Of a stretch of DNA of 64,000 nt, positions 28,022 to 37,548 are shown piece after piece. A program made the translations under genes and the position numbers. Source of the stretch: Saccharomonospora viridis DSM 43017. Its GTDB lineage: Bacteria; Actinomycetota; Actinomycetes; Mycobacteriales; Pseudonocardiaceae. The DNA lies in assembly GCF_000023865.1 (NCBI RefSeq), contig NC_013159.1, forward strand, positions 3,064,001 to 3,128,000, in the 5' to 3' direction. The number at the start of each line of letters is the position of its first letter. The first letter of the stretch is position 1. Under the pieces are notes generated by a model that was not told the DNA's origin, did not search any database, and was given only the letters and a program-made list of their open reading frames with translations.

Positions 28022-30577
28022 TCAGGCCAACACGACCCTGCCCAGTTCGGCCGGGGTCGCCAACAGCGGATGCTTGGGCAGCACACGCACGGTGTAACCG
28101 AGGGACCCGGCGAACGGCAGTCGCAGGGAAGTCACGAACTCGCCGCGTCCGCACGGCGCCATGGTGGCGGTCACGACGTCGCTGAGGTCGTCGGTGTCCC
28201 CGACCCTGCCCACGACGGCCTGGACCTCCACATCGTCCTCATCCAATTCCGCGAGCTCGACGCGGGCGGTGATCCGGGCGCGGGCGCCCACGACGGGCAC
28301 GTCACTGTCCTCCACCGACAACTCCGTGGACACCACACGCAACAACGGCCAGCACGCGTCCACCCGGGCCCGGTAGGCGGCCAGCGAACGCGCCCCCGCG
28401 TAGTCGTCGGCCACCGCGGCCGCCACGGTGGTCGCCGCGGGACGGTAGAAGGACTCCACGTACTCACGCACCATGCGCGACGCCTGGACGCGCGGTCCGA
28501 GTGTGCGCAGGGTGTGCCAGATCATCGACAACCAACCCCGCGGCACCCCGTTCTCGTCCCGGTCGTAGAACAGCGGCGCGACCTGTTGGCCCAACAGGTC
28601 GTACAACGCGGCGGCCTCGAGATCGTCCCGCAGCAGCGGATCGGTGACGCCGTCGGCGGTGGGGATGGCCCACCCGTTGCTGCCGTCGTAGTACTCGTCC
28701 CACCACCCGTCACGGATCGACAGGTTCAGACACCCGTTCAACGCGGCCTTCATGCCCGAGGTACCGCACGCCTCCAACGGCCGGGTCGGGTTGTTCAACC
28801 ACACGTCGCAGCCGCGGTACAGGTACCGGGCCATCGACATGTCGTAATCGGGCAGGAAGACGATGTGCTCCCGCACGGCCGGGTCGTCGACGAACCGCAC
28901 GATCTGCTGGATGAGCGCCTTGCCACCCTCGTCGGCCGGATGGGACTTACCCGCGACCACGATCTGGATGGGCCTTTCGTCGTCCAACAGCAACGCACGC
29001 AACCGTTCGGGGTCCCGCAGCATCAGGGTGAGCCGCTTGTAGGTGGGGACACGTCGGGCGAAACCGACGGTGAGCACGTCGGGGTCGAAGATGCGCTCGG
29101 TCCAGCCGAGTTCCAACGCCGAGGCGCCGCGCTGCAACCACGCCTCCCGCGCCCGACGCCGCACCTCGGCCACCAGATTGCCGCGCAACTCCCGGCGCAA
29201 CGCCCACAGCTGTTCGTCGGTGACGTTCGGGTCGATCCCCGAACCGTTGCCGTCATGGCCCCATTCCTCGTCGCTGCCGCCCAGCAGGGCGCTCATCTCC
29301 CGGGCCACCCAGGTCGGGCCGTGCACACCGTTGGTCACCGAGGAGATCGGCACCTCCTCGATGTCGAAGCCGGGCCACAGCCGGCTGAACATCCGCCGCG
29401 ACACCTTCCCGTGCAGGGCCGACACGCCGTTGGCGCGCTGCGCCAACCGCAACCCCATGTGCGCCATGTTGAACCGCTCGGGGTTGTCCTCGCTGCCGAG
29501 CGCGAGCACCCGCTCGACGTCCACCCCCGGAAGCAGCCGCCCGTCACCGAAGTAGTGCCTGACCAGGTCCACCCCGAACCGGTCGATGCCGGCCGGCACC
29601 GGTGTGTGCGTGGTGAAGACCGTGCCCGCCCGCACGGCCGACAACGCCTCCTCGAACGTCAGCTCCCCCTCGGCCAGCACCTCCCGGACCCGTTCCAGCC
29701 CGAGAAACCCGGCGTGGCCCTCGTTGGTGTGGAACACCTCGGGCTGCGGATGTCCCGTCAGCTCGCAGTAGCGCCGTACCGCGCGCATCCCGCCGATCCC
29801 CGCGAGGATCTCCTGCCGGATGCGGTGGTCGTCGTCGCCGCCGTACAGCCGGTCGGTGACACCACGCAGATCCTCGTCGTTGCCCTCCACGTCGGTGTCG
29901 AGCAACAACAACGGCACCCGACCCACCCGCGCCAGCCAGATCTGCGCCAGCAGGTCCCGCCCCCCGGGCATGGCCACGTGCACGTACACCGGCTCCCCCG
30001 ACGGCTCGGTGAGCAACTCCAGCGGCAGCCCACTGGGATCGATCACCGGGTAGTGCTCCACCTGCCAGCCGTCCAAGGACAACGACTGCCGGAAATACCC
30101 CGCCCGGTACAGCGGTCCGACACCGATCACGGGCACGCCGAGGTCGGAAGCGGCCTTGAGGTGGTCTCCCGCCAGCACGCCGAGTCCGCCGGAGTAGTTC
30201 GGCAACGCCTCGTGGACCCCGAACTCCATGGAGAAGTACGCGATGGCCCGCGGGAAACGTTCGCCGTCCTCGGCCTGCTCCATTCGGCGCTGGTACCACC
30301 GCGGCTCGGTGAGATACCGCTGCAGGTCCTCACTCGCTTTGCGGGTGCGGTCCAGAAACTCCGGATCGCGTGCCAGTTCGTCCAACCGGGAAGCGGGCAC
30401 TTCGGCGAGCATGCGCAGCGGATCCCGGATCCGCCGGAACAGGGCGTCATCCATCGACGCGAACAGGTCGCGCGTCGGCGGATGCCAGGTCCACCGAAGA
30501 TTGGTGGCCAATTCGGCCAGACCCGACAACTCGTCGGGCACACGCGCGTGCACGGTGAACCGGCGGACAGCTTTCAT
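28022..30577 (-). CDS. glgP: alpha-glucan phosphorylase
   Basis: An 851-residue glycogen/maltodextrin phosphorylase (GT35, long TIGR02094-like form) that releases glucose-1-phosphate from alpha-1,4-glucan. The pyridoxal-phosphate lysine sits in EACGTSGMKAALNG (about residue 610). IAYFSMEFGVHEALPNYSGGLGVLAG near residues 115-140 and THTPVPAGIDRF are family hallmarks. The ATG at 30577 is preceded by a TATGGT box with 8 bases between, suggesting a leaderless message. It fits the alpha-glucan theme of the neighbourhood. Confidence 0.95.
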   Translation of the reverse strand: MKAVRRFTVHARVPDELSGLAELATNLRWTWHPPTRDLFASMDDALFRRIRDPLRMLAEVPASRLDELARDPEFLDRTRKASEDLQRYLTEPRWYQRRMEQAEDGERFPRAIAYFSMEFGVHEALPNYSGGLGVLAGDHLKAASDLGVPVIGVGPLYRAGYFRQSLSLDGWQVEHYPVIDPSGLPLELLTEPSGEPVYVHVAMPGGRDLLAQIWLARVGRVPLLLLDTDVEGNDEDLRGVTDRLYGGDDDHRIRQEILAGIGGMRAVRRYCELTGHPQPEVFHTNEGHAGFLGLERVREVLAEGELTFEEALSAVRAGTVFTTHTPVPAGIDRFGVDLVRHYFGDGRLLPGVDVERVLALGSEDNPERFNMAHMGLRLAQRANGVSALHGKVSRRMFSRLWPGFDIEEVPISSVTNGVHGPTWVAREMSALLGGSDEEWGHDGNGSGIDPNVTDEQLWALRRELRGNLVAEVRRRAREAWLQRGASALELGWTERIFDPDVLTVGFARRVPTYKRLTLMLRDPERLRALLLDDERPIQIVVAGKSHPADEGGKALIQQIVRFVDDPAVREHIVFLPDYDMSMARYLYRGCDVWLNNPTRPLEACGTSGMKAALNGCLNLSIRDGWWDEYYDGSNGWAIPTADGVTDPLLRDDLEAAALYDLLGQQVAPLFYDRDENGVPRGWLSMIWHTLRTLGPRVQASRMVREYVESFYRPAATTVAAAVADDYAGARSLAAYRARVDACWPLLRVVSTELSVEDSDVPVVGARARITARVELAELDEDDVEVQAVVGRVGDTDDLSDVVTATMAPCGRGEFVTSLRLPFAGSLGYTVRVLPKHPLLATPAELGRVVLA

Positions 30578-30585
30578 GAAGATCG

Positions 30586-30591
30586 ACCATA
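30586..30591 (-). promoter_or_regulatory. glgP: leaderless -10 box of glgP
   Basis: TATGGT on the minus strand, 8 bases before the ATG at 30577. Confidence 0.5.
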
Positions 30592-30706
30592 ACGCCACGG
30601 GCGGTAACCGGCGCGAGCGCTCACTCCGCCGCGCAACAGCCGCGCCACGTCAGCCGTATCACAGCCGAGTTCCCCGGGACCGCCCCGGAAGGACCAGCCG
30701 GTCCGC

Positions 30707-30712
30707 TACTGT
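30707..30712 (+). promoter_or_regulatory. leaderless -10 box of the lipoprotein gene
   Basis: TACTGT followed by 8 bases and the ATG at 30721. Confidence 0.45.
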
Positions 30713-30720
30713 CCCCAGCC

Positions 30721-32172
30721 ATGGAACGCTCAGGGGGACGAAAAAGAAAGCGACCCTTACTGACCATCGCCGCCGTTCTCTCCATGCTCGCGGTCACGGG
30801 CTGTGCCAACGAGATCCACGGTGAGCCGTCCAGCGAAGGCGAGATCGCCGGTCTGCCCATCACGCACTTCGAGAGCGGGCTCAAGGACGAGGCTCCCACT
30901 CCGAATCTGTCGGTGACGAACATGTCGAGCAGTCAGGAGGACCAACTCGCGGTCGCCGCCATCGCCGACGTGTCCGCGTTCTGGAGCAAGCAGTTTCCCC
31001 TGCACTTCGGCCAGGAGTTCGAACCGGTGGCGGAGCTGCTGTCGTACGACCCCCACGAAGACGACATGGAGGTGTGCGGGGCGAGCACCTCCGAGGCCGC
31101 CATGAACGCCTTCTACTGTCCGGCCGCGGACCTGGTGGCGTGGGATCGTGGAATGTTGCTGCCGCTGCTAAGGCAACAGTTCGGGCCGATGGCCGTCGTG
31201 ACCGTGCTCGGCCATGAATTCGGTCACGCGGTGCAGTACCGGCTCGGCGAACAGGCCGGCATCAACCAAGGGACCTCGACGATCGTCAAGGAACAGCAGG
31301 CCGACTGCTTCACGGGCGCGTACTTCCGGTGGATCGCGGAAGGCAACAGCGAGTACTTCAGGGTGTCGACGTCCGAGGGACTCAACCAAGTGATGGCGTC
31401 GCTGTTCTTCATCCGCGACGAGCCGGGCCAGTCGGCCTCCGCCCAGGGCGCGCACGGAACCGCGTTCGACCGCACGTACGCGTTCCAACTCGGGTTCGAA
31501 CAGGACGCCTCGAGGTGCGCGGAGATCGACCAAGCCGAGGTGGACTCGCGCATCACCGAACGACCTTTCGCCCCCAACGACACCGGCATGGGCGACATCC
31601 CCGTCAACGACAACACGATGGCCATGCTTCAGACGAGTCTCGACGAGTCCTTCGCGGGCACCGGTGTGCAGGGGCCGAGGATCGTCAACGACGGCGGCTC
31701 GTGCCCCCAGGGTGTCTCCACCCCACCGGCCTCCTACTGCCAGGAGACCAACACCGTCTCCATCGACATGGCCGCCCTGGCGGAACTGGGACAGCCCATC
31801 GACCGGGAGGCCGAGTTCACCGGACGGGATTCAGGAGGTGGGCTCGGGGACTTCGCCGCGTTCGCCGAGGTCGTGTCCCGGTACGTGCAGGGCATCCAAG
31901 CGGGCCTGGACATCCCGATCGACAACCGCAACGCGGGGCTCCGCACCGCGTGTCTGGTGGGCGCGTGGACCAAGGCCCTCGAAAGCGGCGGCACCGCCCT
32001 GCAGCCCTCCCCCGGCGACCTCGACGAGGCGATCGCCGAACTCCTCCAGCCCCGCAGCCTCATCGCGGCCGATGTCAACGGACATCCCGCCGCGAACGGA
32101 TTCGCCCGCATCGAGGCGCTGCGGCTCGGCTACTACGACGGCTCACCGGCCTGTAGCCAGAAATACCCCTAA
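30721..32172 (+). CDS. lipoprotein, neutral zinc metallopeptidase
   Basis: A 483-residue exported lipoprotein. A basic N-terminus (GGRKRKRP) and hydrophobic core end in the lipobox LAVTGC (cysteine at about residue 27). The zinc-binding HExxH motif is in VLGHEFGHAVQYR (about residue 165), and a downstream EQQADCFTGAY supplies the third ligand as in YpfJ-like peptidases. It should act on the outer face of the membrane. The extended C-terminal half has no recognised domain. The substrate is unknown. Confidence 0.85.
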   Translation: MERSGGRKRKRPLLTIAAVLSMLAVTGCANEIHGEPSSEGEIAGLPITHFESGLKDEAPTPNLSVTNMSSSQEDQLAVAAIADVSAFWSKQFPLHFGQEFEPVAELLSYDPHEDDMEVCGASTSEAAMNAFYCPAADLVAWDRGMLLPLLRQQFGPMAVVTVLGHEFGHAVQYRLGEQAGINQGTSTIVKEQQADCFTGAYFRWIAEGNSEYFRVSTSEGLNQVMASLFFIRDEPGQSASAQGAHGTAFDRTYAFQLGFEQDASRCAEIDQAEVDSRITERPFAPNDTGMGDIPVNDNTMAMLQTSLDESFAGTGVQGPRIVNDGGSCPQGVSTPPASYCQETNTVSIDMAALAELGQPIDREAEFTGRDSGGGLGDFAAFAEVVSRYVQGIQAGLDIPIDNRNAGLRTACLVGAWTKALESGGTALQPSPGDLDEAIAELLQPRSLIAADVNGHPAANGFARIEALRLGYYDGSPACSQKYP

Positions 32173-32179
32173 GTGAAGG

Positions 32180-32215
32180 CAGGCCACCGCGTCCGCACGG
32201 TGACGCGGTGGCCTG
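32180..32215. terminator. bidirectional terminator
   Basis: Perfect 13-base arms (32180-32192 and 32203-32215) with a 10-base loop, between the convergent lipoprotein and thioredoxin-TPR genes. Confidence 0.8.
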
Positions 32216-32244
32216 TTCGGCTCACGGACACGGGCCGATCCGCT

Positions 32245-33216
32245 CTAGAACAACGCGCTGGCCAAGTCGCGCCGTGCCTTGGCGACCCGTTCGTCGGCGG
32301 GGTCGAACAGTTCGAACAACCCCACCAGGTGCTCCCGCACCCGGTCACGGTCGCTGCCGCTCGTCCTGCGGATGGCGGCGATCAGCCTGGCGAAGCCCTG
32401 CTCCACCTCACCGCGAGCGACCTCCACATCGGCGGCGGAGAGTTGGGCGTCGAGGTCGTTCGGATCCTCGTCGGCCTTGGCCACGACCGACGGGTCGACG
32501 TTCGCGGCTCGTTCGGCGAACTCCACCTGAGTCAGCGCCGCCTTGGCCTGCTCGTTGTTCGGTTCGCTGTCGAGGATGCGCTGATAGGCAGCCTTCGCGG
32601 CGGCGTAGTCACCCTGCGCGAAGGCGTTCTCGGCCTCGGCGAACCGGGGGTCCTGCGGCTCTTCGGGCTGCGCACCGCCCTGTTGCGCGGCCTGGATACC
32701 GGGAAGCTTGTCCCGCAGGGCGTCCAACAACTGGGTCAACCACTGCCTGATCTGCGGTTCGGGCAACGCTCCCGAGAACGCGTCCACCGGCTGCCCGCCC
32801 GCGATGGCGATGACGGTGGGGATCGACTGGACTCCGAACAGTTGCGAGATTCGCGGGTTGGCGTCCACGTCGACCTTGGCGAGCACCCAGGCACCGTTGC
32901 TTTCGCCCGCGAGCTTCTCCAACACGGGGCCGAGCTGCTTGCACGGCCCACACCAATCGGCCCACAGGTCCACCACGACCAGCTGCCGCAGCGACCTCTC
33001 CACGACCTCGGCCTGGAAGGTGGCTTCGGTGACGTCGATGACGTTCCCGCCCGCCGCCCCGTTCGTCGCCTGGCCACCGGCGCCGCCCTGCGACGCCTGC
33101 CGTGCCGCCGCCTCGGCCCGCGCCTTCACGGCCGACAGGTCCACGGCTCCGGAGAGCGAGGCGGAGACGGCTGGTGAGTTACTTCCTGATCCGCGTGGCT
33201 GTGTCACGGTGTCCAT
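32245..33216 (-). CDS. thioredoxin-TPR fusion protein (CnoX/YbbN-like)
   Basis: A 323-residue protein. A low-complexity Ala/Gly N-terminus (about residues 1-55) precedes a thioredoxin fold with the active site [11 protein letters not shown] (about residue 90), then tetratricopeptide-type helices in the C-terminal half ([23 protein letters not shown]). YbbN/CnoX proteins act as redox-linked holdases or chaperones; unlike E. coli YbbN, this one keeps the CxxC. It should be cytoplasmic. Confidence 0.9.
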   Translation of the reverse strand: MDTVTQPRGSGSNSPAVSASLSGAVDLSAVKARAEAAARQASQGGAGGQATNGAAGGNVIDVTEATFQAEVVERSLRQLVVVDLWADWCGPCKQLGPVLEKLAGESNGAWVLAKVDVDANPRISQLFGVQSIPTVIAIAGGQPVDAFSGALPEPQIRQWLTQLLDALRDKLPGIQAAQQGGAQPEEPQDPRFAEAENAFAQGDYAAAKAAYQRILDSEPNNEQAKAALTQVEFAERAANVDPSVVAKADEDPNDLDAQLSAADVEVARGEVEQGFARLIAAIRRTSGSDRDRVREHLVGLFELFDPADERVAKARRDLASALF

Positions 33217-33279
33217 CCTGGCATGGACGGTCGACGACGTCAGCGCTGGTCCGAGGCTTGTTGAAAGACCTCACCGGAG

Positions 33280-33585
33280 TCACCCGTCGTTTCGTGCCAG
33301 GTGTTGTTCCACCCGCTCGACCTTCGCCGCCAACTGCCCCTCGTGCCCTGGGCGGATGTCGGCTTTGAGCACCAGGCTCACGCGAGCAGCCCCTTCACCC
33401 GCCGCCTCGACGGCCCGCTTGACGACGTCCATCACCTCGTCCCACTCGCCCTCGATGTTGGTGAACATCGCGTTGGTCTCGTTCGGCAGTCCCGACTCCC
33501 GAACGACCTGCACGGCACGGGCCACGGCCTCGCTGACGCTGCCGTCCTCCCCACCCGACGGACTCACGCTGAACGCCACGATCAA
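33280..33585 (-). CDS. thiamine-binding protein (MTH1187/YkoF family)
   Basis: A 101-residue protein of the MTH1187/DUF77 family: MIVAFSVSPSGGE, then TNAMFTNIEGEWDEVMDVVKRAVE. These small ferredoxin-like proteins bind thiamine or related ligands and form tetramers. The start is a TTG at 33585, chosen because it gives the conserved MIVAFSV N-terminus and has AGGAGG nine bases upstream; a GTG two codons later is the alternative. No thiamine riboswitch is visible upstream. Confidence 0.85.
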   Translation of the reverse strand: MIVAFSVSPSGGEDGSVSEAVARAVQVVRESGLPNETNAMFTNIEGEWDEVMDVVKRAVEAAGEGAARVSLVLKADIRPGHEGQLAAKVERVEQHLARNDG

Positions 33586-33676
33586 TGTCCTTCGCCTCCT
33601 CTTTCACACCGGCTTCGGTGACATCACACCGTCCCCGTCCTCAGCCTGCCGGGGATCACTGCTAACTTCGAGCCTC

Positions 33677-34177
33677 ATGAAAGGTCCGTTGCCGTTCGAC
33701 CCGATCGCGCGCGCGGCGCAACTGTGGGAGGACCGCATCGGGCCTTCCACCACGATGGCCGCCGTCACCGGGTTGATGCGCGTCCAGCAGATCATCCAGT
33801 CTGCCGTCGACACGGCGCTCAAACCCCACGGCCTGACGTTCGCGCGGTTCGAGGCGCTGACACTGTTGACCTTCGCGCGGCAGTCACGGTTGCCGATGCG
33901 GGTCATGGGCGAACGTCTTCAGCTCCACCCGACGAGCGTGACCAACATCGTGGACCGGCTTGAGAAGGACGGTCTCGTCGAACGGCTTCCTCATCCCACC
34001 GACCGGCGGACGACGCTGGTCGAGATCACCGAGGAAGGCATGCGGCGACGGGAGGAGGCCACCAAGGCCATCACCGACATCAACTTCGGCCTCGTCGGAC
34101 TCACCCAACGGCAGACGGAACAGCTCACCGAGCTGCTGACGAAGGTGCGTAAGGCCGCGGGCGACTTCATCGACTGA
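33677..34177 (+). CDS. MarR family transcriptional regulator
   Basis: A 166-residue winged-helix regulator. The recognition helix lies in LQLHPTSVTNIVDRLEKDGLVERLPHPTDRRTT, the MarR signature including the wing (about residues 75-110). MarR dimers usually respond to small aromatic or lipid-like ligands. TAACTT ends 8 bases before the ATG and could be a leaderless -10 box. It is divergent from the thiamine-binding gene over about 90 bases; no strong palindrome is visible, so its target is not clear. Confidence 0.9.
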   Translation: MKGPLPFDPIARAAQLWEDRIGPSTTMAAVTGLMRVQQIIQSAVDTALKPHGLTFARFEALTLLTFARQSRLPMRVMGERLQLHPTSVTNIVDRLEKDGLVERLPHPTDRRTTLVEITEEGMRRREEATKAITDINFGLVGLTQRQTEQLTELLTKVRKAAGDFID

Positions 34178-34198
34178 GAAGCCGCCCGCTGAAGCGGA

Positions 34199-34573
34199 TC
34201 ACGCGCTGGCGACCGCGTCGCCGTCGTCACGGCGCACGAACAGAGCGGTGCCGCCGTAGCGCAGCCGCTCGGGGCCGTCGAGCTTGCCGCGGCGCAGCGC
34301 CCACCTTTCGAACAACCAGGTGAACAGCGGCGGGACGGCGGCGAGCAGGGCAGCCAGCACGGTGCCGAACCGCCAGCCGAGCGGACGTGCGACCGCGAGT
34401 GTCGTGACGGCGTAGATGACGAACAGTGCGCCGTGCACAGCGCCCAGTACCGGGACGCCCCCCTCGCCGAGCTCCACGACATATTTCAGGAACATGCCGA
34501 CCAGGAGCCCCATCCACGAGAAGGCTTCAGCGATGGCCACGACACGGAACAAGACAGCAGCCTTGTTCGACAA
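34199..34573 (-). CDS. DUF3817 integral membrane protein
   Basis: A 124-residue membrane protein with three predicted transmembrane helices (about residues 5-30, 40-62 and 65-85). The pattern FRVVAIAEAFSWMGLLVGMFLKY and LGAVHGALFVIYAVTTL fits the DUF3817 family, of unknown function. The TTG start at 34573 is selected by AGGAGG 5-6 bases upstream. It converges on marR with 21 bases between. Confidence 0.85.
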   Translation of the reverse strand: MSNKAAVLFRVVAIAEAFSWMGLLVGMFLKYVVELGEGGVPVLGAVHGALFVIYAVTTLAVARPLGWRFGTVLAALLAAVPPLFTWLFERWALRRGKLDGPERLRYGGTALFVRRDDGDAVASA

Positions 34574-34948
34574 GGAATCCTCCTCGGATCGCTGATCGCC
34601 GGGTCAGGCGATCGCACAGCACACTTGAAAAACCACGTCAACCACGCTGTCGGGACGTCGCGATATCCAGTGTGAGCCGTGATGTCCGTCACCGGCCTAC
34701 CGGGGCGGTACACGCGGCGTCGACAAGGTCGTGGCCCTGGTCGGAGCCTCCAACATAAAACCTTCTACGGGACGACCTCACCATGCCATCGCGCAAATCA
34801 CAGGGATGTCGAATCTCCTCGCCCGCGCCCGGGCACAACCTCCTTCCGAGGACCCGGCCGTTCTCGGGCAGGGAGGCGGGGTACGTGATCGACGATGGGG
34901 CACCGGGAACGGCGAACCCCGATCATGGAATCGGCGATCGACACGGAG

Positions 34949-34984
34949 GCATACAGAGGCATTCCGGCATACAGAGGCATTCCG
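34949..34984. repeat. 18-bp perfect tandem duplication
   Basis: GCATACAGAGGCATTCCG occurs twice without a gap, about 55 bases before the mannose-6-phosphate isomerase gene. A recent slippage event is likely. Confidence 0.85.
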
Positions 34985-35026
34985 GTATCCCGCGCCGACC
35001 ACCACCACACGGAGCGAGCCCGCCGG

Positions 35027-35032
35027 TAGATT
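35027..35032 (+). promoter_or_regulatory. manA: leaderless -10 box of manA
   Basis: TAGATT followed by 8 bases and the ATG at 35041. Confidence 0.4.
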
Positions 35033-35040
35033 CCACAATC

Positions 35041-36090
35041 ATGATCGCACCGCTGCGTCCCGTCCGACTTCCCGCGAACCAACCCACGCAGTTCTACCGG
35101 GGCGGCACGGCCATCGCCGCGTTCCGCTCGGCGGGAGCTCCCACCGGATCGACCGGGCGCGCCGACGCCTTCGGCCCGGAGGACTGGGTGGCGTCCACGA
35201 CCACGTTGTTCGGACACAGCACCGAGGGCTTGACGCGGCTGCCCGACGGGCGGTGGTTGCGCGACGCGGTGCAGGCCGACCCGATCGGTTGGCTCGGCCG
35301 ACGCCACGTCGACGCCCACGGCACCTCGACGGCACTGCTGGTGAAGCTGCTCGACGCCGGGCAGCGGCTGCCGGTGCACTTCCACCCGGACGACGATTTC
35401 GCACGTCGCCACTTCGACTCGCACTTCGGCAAGACCGAGGCGTGGATCGTCGTGGGAACACGCGATGCGGACCCCACGGTGTACGCGGGTTTCCGGGAGA
35501 CCCTCGACGCCCGCACCATCCGTGACTGGGTCGCGGAACAGGACGCCCCCTCGATGGTGAACGCGTTGAACGCGATCACCGTGGAACCGGGCGACACCGT
35601 GTACATACCGGCGGGCCTACCGCACGCGATCGGCGAGGGCGTGTTCGTGGTCGAACTGCAGCAACCCACTGACTTCTCACTGACCTTGGAATGGCGTGAC
35701 TTCCTCGGCTCCGCGGAGAGGGGTCATCTCGGTCTCGGCTTCGACACGGCTCTTCAAGCACTGGACCGCTCGGGCTGGGACGCCGAACGACTGGCGGGTC
35801 TGATTCGGCGTACGGCTGGCGTGACCGAGTCCAGAAGTGACCTGCTCGTACCGGATTCGCGGAGGTTCTTCCGCGCCGACCGGCTCCGGCCAGCGACGCC
35901 ACTGGCTGTCGACCCGTCGTTCGCGGTCCTCATCGTCAGCGAAGGAGAGGGACGGCTGCGCACCGAACACGGCGAGGTCTACCCACTGTCCACAGGGGAC
36001 ACCTGGGTGGTGCCGTACGCGGCGGGCGAACTCGAACTCGACGGCGACATCACCGTCCTGCGCTGCCGCCCGCCCGCGGCCGCCGCCTGA
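35041..36090 (+). CDS. manA: class I mannose-6-phosphate isomerase-like cupin
   Basis: A 349-residue cupin of the class I mannose-6-phosphate isomerase type. Metal-binding histidines appear in LPVHFHPDDDFARRHFDSHFGKTEAW (about residues 110-135), and the second half carries PGDTVYIPAGLPHAIGEGVFVVELQQ. The enzyme would interconvert fructose-6-phosphate and mannose-6-phosphate. It is shorter than E. coli ManA (391), so a sugar-isomerase relative with another substrate is possible. No ribosome binding site; leaderless start inferred. Confidence 0.8.
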   Translation: MIAPLRPVRLPANQPTQFYRGGTAIAAFRSAGAPTGSTGRADAFGPEDWVASTTTLFGHSTEGLTRLPDGRWLRDAVQADPIGWLGRRHVDAHGTSTALLVKLLDAGQRLPVHFHPDDDFARRHFDSHFGKTEAWIVVGTRDADPTVYAGFRETLDARTIRDWVAEQDAPSMVNALNAITVEPGDTVYIPAGLPHAIGEGVFVVELQQPTDFSLTLEWRDFLGSAERGHLGLGFDTALQALDRSGWDAERLAGLIRRTAGVTESRSDLLVPDSRRFFRADRLRPATPLAVDPSFAVLIVSEGEGRLRTEHGEVYPLSTGDTWVVPYAAGELELDGDITVLRCRPPAAAA

Positions 36091-36129
36091 GCAGGCGCTC
36101 GACGACGCACATCGGCTTGGTGAGACCTC

Positions 36130-36162
36130 ACCGCCCCGGCCCACTGACCGTGCCGGGGCGGT
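36130..36162. terminator. bidirectional terminator between manA and thiolase
   Basis: Perfect 11-base arms (36130-36140 and 36152-36162) with an 11-base loop between two convergent genes. Confidence 0.75.
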
Positions 36163-36217
36163 CGGTCCCGAAAACCCCGTCGGTTCGGCCGCTGTCCACG
36201 CCTCGGCGCGGGAACGG

Positions 36218-37396
36218 TCAGACCTTGATCAGCAGCGCGTCGCCCTGGCCGCCACCGCCGCACAGCGCCGCCGCACCGAGCCCACCGCCCCGACGACGCA
36301 GCTCGTGCACCAGGTGCACCACGAGCCGAGCACCGGACGCCCCGATGGGGTGTCCCAGCGCGATCGCCCCGCCGTTGACGTTGACCCTCTCCTCGTCGAG
36401 GCCGAGTTCGCGCATCGACACCAGGCCCACCGCGGCGAACGCCTCGTTGATCTCCACGAGGTCGAGGGCGCTCGCCTCCAACCGCGCCTTGGCCAACGCG
36501 GCCTTGATGGCGTTGGAGGGCTGTTCGTGCAGGCTGGCGTCCGGGCCCGCCACCACACCGTGCGCACCGATCTCGGCCAAGGGGGTGATGCCCAGCTCCT
36601 CGGCCTTGGCCTTGCTCGCCACGACCACGGCGGCGGCGCCGTCGGAGATCTGGGACGACGACCCCGCGGTGATGGTGCCGTCCGCGGCGAACGCGGGCCG
36701 CAGCCTCGCCAGCCCCTCGACGGTCGTGTCGGGTCGCACGCCCTCGTCCGCGGTGAACTTCACCGGATCTCCCTTGCGCTGCGGGATCTCCACGGCCACC
36801 AGCTCGTCGTCGAAGACCCCGTTGGCCGCCGCCTTGGCGGCACGCTGGTGCGACCGCGCTGAGAAGGCGTCCTGCTCCTCGCGGGTCAACCCGTAGCGGG
36901 CGTTGTACCGCTCGGTGGACTCGCCCATGGCCACCTGGTCGAACGCGCAGAAGAGGCCGTCATAGGCCATGTGGTCCACCAACGTCGTGTCGCCGTACTT
37001 CACACCGGTACGCGACTTCGGCAGCAGGTGCGGAGCCTGCGACATCGACTCCTGCCCACCCGCGACGACGAGGTCGAACTCACCCGCGCGGATCAACTGG
37101 TCGGCCAACGCGATCGCGTCGAGCCCCGACAGACACACCTTGTTGATCGTCAGCGCGGGGACCTCCATCGGGATACCCGCGGCCACCGCCGCCTGTCGCG
37201 CCGGGATCTGTCCCGCCCCCGCGGTGAGCACCTGCCCCATGATCGTGTACTGGACGGCCTCGGGGGATACACCGGCTCGCTCCAAGGCCGCCTTGATGGC
37301 GATCCCGCCGAGCTGTGCGCCGGAGAAGTCCTTCAACGAGCCGAGAAGCCGACCAATGGGGGTACGGGCGGCACCCAGGATCACGGAACCGGACAC
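36218..37396 (-). CDS. acetyl-CoA C-acetyltransferase (thiolase)
   Basis: A 392-residue thiolase that condenses or splits acetoacetyl-CoA. The nucleophilic cysteine lies in [11 protein letters not shown] (about residue 90), with the conserved [10 protein letters not shown] histidine and a C-terminal CGGGGQGDA cysteine. The GTG at 37396 is preceded by AGGAGG six bases away, which decides against longer starts at 37417 and 37450. It is divergent from methylmalonyl-CoA epimerase, an arrangement seen in other actinobacteria. Confidence 0.95.
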   Translation of the reverse strand: MSGSVILGAARTPIGRLLGSLKDFSGAQLGGIAIKAALERAGVSPEAVQYTIMGQVLTAGAGQIPARQAAVAAGIPMEVPALTINKVCLSGLDAIALADQLIRAGEFDLVVAGGQESMSQAPHLLPKSRTGVKYGDTTLVDHMAYDGLFCAFDQVAMGESTERYNARYGLTREEQDAFSARSHQRAAKAAANGVFDDELVAVEIPQRKGDPVKFTADEGVRPDTTVEGLARLRPAFAADGTITAGSSSQISDGAAAVVVASKAKAEELGITPLAEIGAHGVVAGPDASLHEQPSNAIKAALAKARLEASALDLVEINEAFAAVGLVSMRELGLDEERVNVNGGAIALGHPIGASGARLVVHLVHELRRRGGGLGAAALCGGGGQGDALLIKV

Positions 37397-37535
37397 AACG
37401 GGCCTCCTGCGAGTCATCGACGTCGACGCTGCCGGACTGTTACAGCGCATCAGCGATGATCCGACGATACCGCTTCCGAGGCCATTACCGGTCGAGGGCG
37501 ATCGACGTCACGCTGACGCCGACCGATGTCATGCC

Positions 37536-37541
37536 TATCCT
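37536..37541 (+). promoter_or_regulatory. leaderless -10 box of the epimerase gene
   Basis: TATCCT followed by 7 bases and the ATG at 37549. Confidence 0.5.
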
Positions 37542-37548
37542 CCTGCTC

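Larger units (their letters stand above)
34574..35040. other. 467-base region without a recognisable gene
   Basis: Open frames here lack family similarity. The region contains an 18-bp tandem duplication (34949-34984) and, at its right end, the -10 box TAGATT of the manA-like gene (35027-35032). Confidence 0.5.

Noticed and set aside
27179-30592. A 1137-codon plus-strand open frame
   Set aside because: It is the antisense of the ABC ATPase and glgP genes, rich in His, Arg and Gln with no motif; a GC-rich mirror frame.
33586-33676. A thiamine riboswitch in front of the thiamine-binding protein gene
   Set aside because: The short leader lacks the conserved CUGAGA and ACCUGA elements of a TPP riboswitch.
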